7,514 bases of DNA from Paracoccaceae bacterium (lineage in GTDB: Bacteria; Pseudomonadota; Alphaproteobacteria; Rhodobacterales; Rhodobacteraceae), in NCBI GenBank assembly GCA_016937725.1, contig JAFGVZ010000238.1, positions 1 through 7,514 on the forward strand, in the 5' to 3' direction. This document shows positions 6,366 through 7,514 of this stretch, piece after piece. The notes below the pieces were generated by a model that was given only the letters and a program-made list of their open reading frames with translations, did no database searches and had not been told where the DNA came from. How positions within the stretch are numbered: position 1 is the stretch's first letter; each line of letters begins with the position of its first letter. Made by a program: the position numbers and the translations under genes.

Positions 6366-7142
6366 ATGATCCTGAACGCGCGCTTGCCCTTTGCCCCATG
6401 GGTGGACCCTGCCCGCCGCCGCCTGCCGGGCGTCATGCCATTGGCGCGGGCCGATTGGTTGCTGATCTCGGACGCGTATGCAGCACAAATGGCAGAGCGT
6501 GCCCGGCTTTTGGCAGAGCGCCCGAGCGACGTCATGGCCTGCCTAACCCAAGCCGACGATGCGGTGGCGGAATTGCTGAGCATTGTGCTGGCCGACCTGC
6601 CGGGCCATGGCTTCACGCTGGACGGCACGCACATCACCTGCCCCGATGGGCGTGACCTAGACATCTCCGCCCTGCCCCCGCTTCATGCGTTGGGCCTGCT
6701 TGTGCAGGAGGATTTCTGCATTCTGCAAAAACCCCAAGGCAGCGCGGAACATGTGCTGACGGGTGCGGTGCTGTGTTTTCCCTCTAGCTGGACACTGGCG
6801 GAAAAACTGGGGCGGCCATTGCTGCGCATTCATGCCCCAGTTGCCAGCTATGACGACCAGATGGGCGCCCGCGTGCAGCGCATGTTCGACGCTATTCGCC
6901 CCGAACAGCCACTTTGGCGCGCGAACCTGCTGCGCTACACAAACGCGGCGCTTTACCAGCCGCGCCCGGAATTCGCGCCCAAAGACAAGCGTGACGATGG
7001 TGATTTCATCCGCTCGGAACGGCAATGCCTGTTGCGCCTGCCACGAACCGGCGCTGTAGTGTTTTCCATCCATACAGCGCAAGTGCGCCGGTGCGATTTG
7101 CGCCCGGAGGAGGCACGGGCCTTGGCCGAAATTCTTGCCTAG
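6366..7142 (+). CDS. DUF3445 protein, haem-dependent oxidative N-demethylase-like
   Basis: A 258-residue protein that fits the DUF3445 family (HODM alpha-subunit-like). The characterised member is the haem-binding alpha subunit of a bacterial oxidative dimethylamine demethylase. Blocks resembling the family are LPFAPW (7-12), the DWLLISDAYAAQMAERARLL region (30-49), LVQEDFCILQ (112-121), CFPSSWTLAEKLGRPLLRIH (137-156), a degenerate WRANLLRY (184-191) where relatives often have an Asn-Trp pair, and RSERQCLLRLPRTGAVVFSI (216-235). It has no signal peptide or membrane segment. The beta and gamma (flavin/iron-sulfur) subunits of the known enzyme are not adjacent, so demethylase activity is not assured. 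The ATG at 6366 lacks a visible Shine-Dalgarno site, but the family-like sequence begins within ten residues of it. The TAG stop overlaps that of the convergent lipoprotein gene. The assignment rests on sequence pattern recall rather than a search. Confidence 0.78.
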   Translation: MILNARLPFAPWVDPARRRLPGVMPLARADWLLISDAYAAQMAERARLLAERPSDVMACLTQADDAVAELLSIVLADLPGHGFTLDGTHITCPDGRDLDISALPPLHALGLLVQEDFCILQKPQGSAEHVLTGAVLCFPSSWTLAEKLGRPLLRIHAPVASYDDQMGARVQRMFDAIRPEQPLWRANLLRYTNAALYQPRPEFAPKDKRDDGDFIRSERQCLLRLPRTGAVVFSIHTAQVRRCDLRPEEARALAEILA

Positions 7143-7432
7143 CGCGGGCTGGAGCCCGAGGTCAGCAAGCGCCCGCGATCATCCGACGCGATGACCGGGG
7201 CGCGCAGCCGGGCCGCGCGGGCACGCAAGGCTGCAGCGCGCGCTTGCGGGGCAGCAGCAACGCTGAGCGCGGTCTCGTCATCCGGGCGGGTGGCTTGATC
7301 AAGCATCCCAGAGATGGGCACCAAAGACGGGACCGTTCCCGGCGCAAGCCGGTCCGCGGGCGGCAGGTCAGGGGGTGTCACACAGGCCGAAAGCCCGGCG
7401 CAAAGGCAGCAGATCAAGATGGCGCGGTGCAT
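7139..7432 (-). CDS. Small lipoprotein of unknown function
   Basis: A 97-residue protein with a type II signal peptide: MHR, a hydrophobic core with several cysteines, and lipobox LSAC with the lipid-carrying cysteine at position 17. The +2 residue is Val rather than Asp, consistent with outer-membrane sorting under the enterobacterial rule. The mature part is about 81 residues: a proline-rich stretch (PPDLPPADRLAPG), a short VPISGMLDQA segment, and an Ala/Arg-rich probable helix ending RAAALRARAARLRAPV. I do not recognise a functional domain. Translation signals are weak. It starts 30 nt after the stop of a possible upstream minus-strand gene, so it may be the second gene of an operon. Its TAG overlaps the TAG of the DUF3445 gene on the other strand. 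Being a lipoprotein, it would be processed by Lgt. Confidence 0.75.
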   Translation of the reverse strand: MHRAILICCLCAGLSACVTPPDLPPADRLAPGTVPSLVPISGMLDQATRPDDETALSVAAAPQARAAALRARAARLRAPVIASDDRGRLLTSGSSPR

Positions 7433-7462
7433 GGCGTGGACCCGTGTTAAAGTCCTGCTACC

Positions 7463-7514
7463 CTACCCTTTGAACGGCTTGCGGCGCAAGGCGATCTTGC
7501 CTTGCGCCCCCAAA
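7463..7514 (-). CDS. Possible C-terminal end of a gene entering from the right
   Basis: On the minus strand a frame open from the right edge reads GAQGKIALRRKPFKG and ends with TAG at 7465-7463, 30 nt before the lipoprotein start. The basic, lysine- and arginine-rich tail is typical of a real C terminus, but about 17 codons are too few to identify a family. A second minus frame also stays open to 7458, so the reading frame itself is not certain. Confidence 0.35.
   Translation of the reverse strand, partial: LGAQGKIALRRKPFKG
7483..7508. repeat. Perfect 10-bp inverted repeat with 6-nt loop
   Basis: GGCGCAAGGC (7483-7492) and GCCTTGCGCC (7499-7508) are exact reverse complements separated by GATCTT. 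Neither strand has a T-run after the stem, so it is not a standard intrinsic terminator. It lies inside the possible C-terminal coding end of the gene entering from the right. Confidence 0.8.

Noticed and set aside
6294..6488. A 65-residue N-terminal extension of the YbdK-like ligase
   Set aside because: It overlaps the coding start of the divergent DUF3445 gene, its sequence looks like a shadow frame, and the family core starts just after the ATGs at 6293 and 6284.
7144..7158. Short stem after the DUF3445 stop as a terminator
   Set aside because: The loop is only two bases, no T-run follows, and the bases code for the C terminus of the lipoprotein on the other strand.

Overview
The window is GC-rich, densely packed chromosomal DNA with no mobile element, CRISPR array, tRNA or rRNA that I can see. 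Strong G/C preference at third codon positions, the divergent ubiK/lgt pair, an NDUFAF7-type methyltransferase between lgt and pgeF, and a DUF3445 haem-demethylase-like gene all point to an alphaproteobacterium. A member of the Rhodobacterales (Rhodobacter/Paracoccus/roseobacter group) is most likely. This placement is inferred from gene content; no marker gene is present to prove it.

Layout, left to right. Bases 1-154 are a non-coding leader with a small terminator-like hairpin. From 155 to 2005 (+) lies a secreted DUF4139 protein with a C-terminal coiled coil. It converges on a short ubiK-type gene (2080-2328, -), with a hairpin terminator between them. ubiK diverges from a tightly packed three-gene + strand operon: lgt (2445-3338), an NDUFAF7/MidA-type methyltransferase (3335-4399) and pgeF (4396-5154). 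These genes overlap by 4 nt at each junction (ATGA and GTGA). pgeF converges on, and overlaps by 4 nt, a YbdK-type carboxylate-amine ligase (5151-6293, -). That gene diverges from a DUF3445 haem-dependent N-demethylase-like gene (6366-7142, +). The DUF3445 gene in turn converges on and overlaps by 4 nt a small lipoprotein gene (7139-7432, -). A few codons of another minus-strand gene may enter from the right edge (7463-7514).

Shared theme: much of the window concerns the cell envelope and the respiratory membrane. Lgt lipidates prolipoproteins, and the small lipoprotein at the right would be one of its substrates. PgeF corrects peptidoglycan precursors. UbiK supports ubiquinone synthesis, and NDUFAF7 in eukaryotes methylates a complex I subunit next to the quinone site. 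The YbdK-like ligase and the DUF3445 protein have no visible partner genes here.

I find no convincing new system. The points most worth a second look are the repeated 4-nt overlaps of convergent stop codons, the domain order of the DUF4139 protein, a bacterial NDUFAF7 homologue locked into an lgt-pgeF operon, and two divergent genes without visible ribosome binding sites.
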